A stretch of DNA of 6,518 nt from Patescibacteria group bacterium (GTDB taxonomy: Bacteria > Patescibacteriota > Minisyncoccia > Phycocordibacterales > UBA9973): contig JAHJBA010000036.1 in assembly GCA_018813625.1 (NCBI GenBank), positions 1 to 6,518 of the forward strand. Reading direction: 5' to 3'. This document shows positions 6,490 through 6,518 of the stretch, one piece after another. The notes under the pieces are model-generated. The model did not search any database. It was not told where the DNA came from and saw nothing but the letters and a program-made list of their open reading frames with translations. Each line of letters starts with the position of its first letter. Positions within the stretch are counted from its first letter, which is position 1. Both the position numbers and the translations under genes were made by a program.

Positions 6490-6518
6490 GAAAAAGAAAT
6501 TTGAAAATTTTTAAAACA
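6490..6518 (-). repeat. Right inverted repeat flanking the module
   Basis: Read on the - strand from the window end, this 29-nt block repeats 649-678 with a single A missing from the homopolymer. It reaches the last base of the window, so its true outer limit is not visible. A matching A1-type hairpin beyond the edge would be expected if the flanks are mirror images. Confidence 0.7.

Overview
The window is an AT-rich bacterial segment carrying a two-gene restriction-modification (RM) type defence module on the + strand. On both sides lies unusually structured, mostly non-coding DNA. The lineage cannot be fixed from sequence alone. Neither large gene has a recognisable Shine-Dalgarno sequence, and a TAnnTTTG box sits just before the first one, which fits Bacteroidota best. 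The same stretch also reads as an extended -10 box (TGnTATAAT), so another AT-rich lineage such as candidate phyla radiation bacteria is possible.

Layout. Positions 1-250 hold a long imperfect inverted repeat (15-90) and a plausible small basic protein (112-249). Positions 250-843 have no convincing gene but are full of secondary structure: several mini-hairpins, a 134-nt branched inverted repeat (478-611) with some resemblance to an integron attC site, and an interleaved A-B-A-B hairpin series (633-801). A promoter-like element ends 3 nt before the first possible start of the main gene. Positions 844-4590 encode a 1248-residue single-chain restriction-modification-specificity protein: PD-(D/E)XK nuclease, N6-adenine methyltransferase, then two target-recognition domains. 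This is the architecture of AloI/PpiI/TstI-type type IIB enzymes. Four bases after its stop begins a 589-residue protein (4595-6364) that I recognise as resembling the sporadically distributed DUF6119/TIGR04141 family, whose biochemical role I do not know. After it come two tandem hairpins (6369-6421 and 6434-6488) and an AT-rich block that runs to the window end.

The block at the right end (6490-6518) is an inverted copy of 649-678, identical except for one A in a homopolymer. The whole RM + DUF6119 module, with its promoter and 3' hairpins, is therefore bracketed by inverted repeats, as a mobile or exchangeable cassette would be. No transposase or integrase gene is present.

A second theme recurs on both flanks: hairpins occur in pairs whose loops are nearly identical while their stems differ by compensatory changes. 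Three pairs show this (633-646/752-765, 702-726/777-801, 6369-6421/6434-6488). It suggests that folded structure is maintained, or that hairpin repeats spread by a structure-dependent route.

Working model (inference): the fused enzyme methylates host DNA and cuts unmethylated foreign DNA at a bipartite site. The translationally coupled DUF6119 protein is an accessory or second effector.
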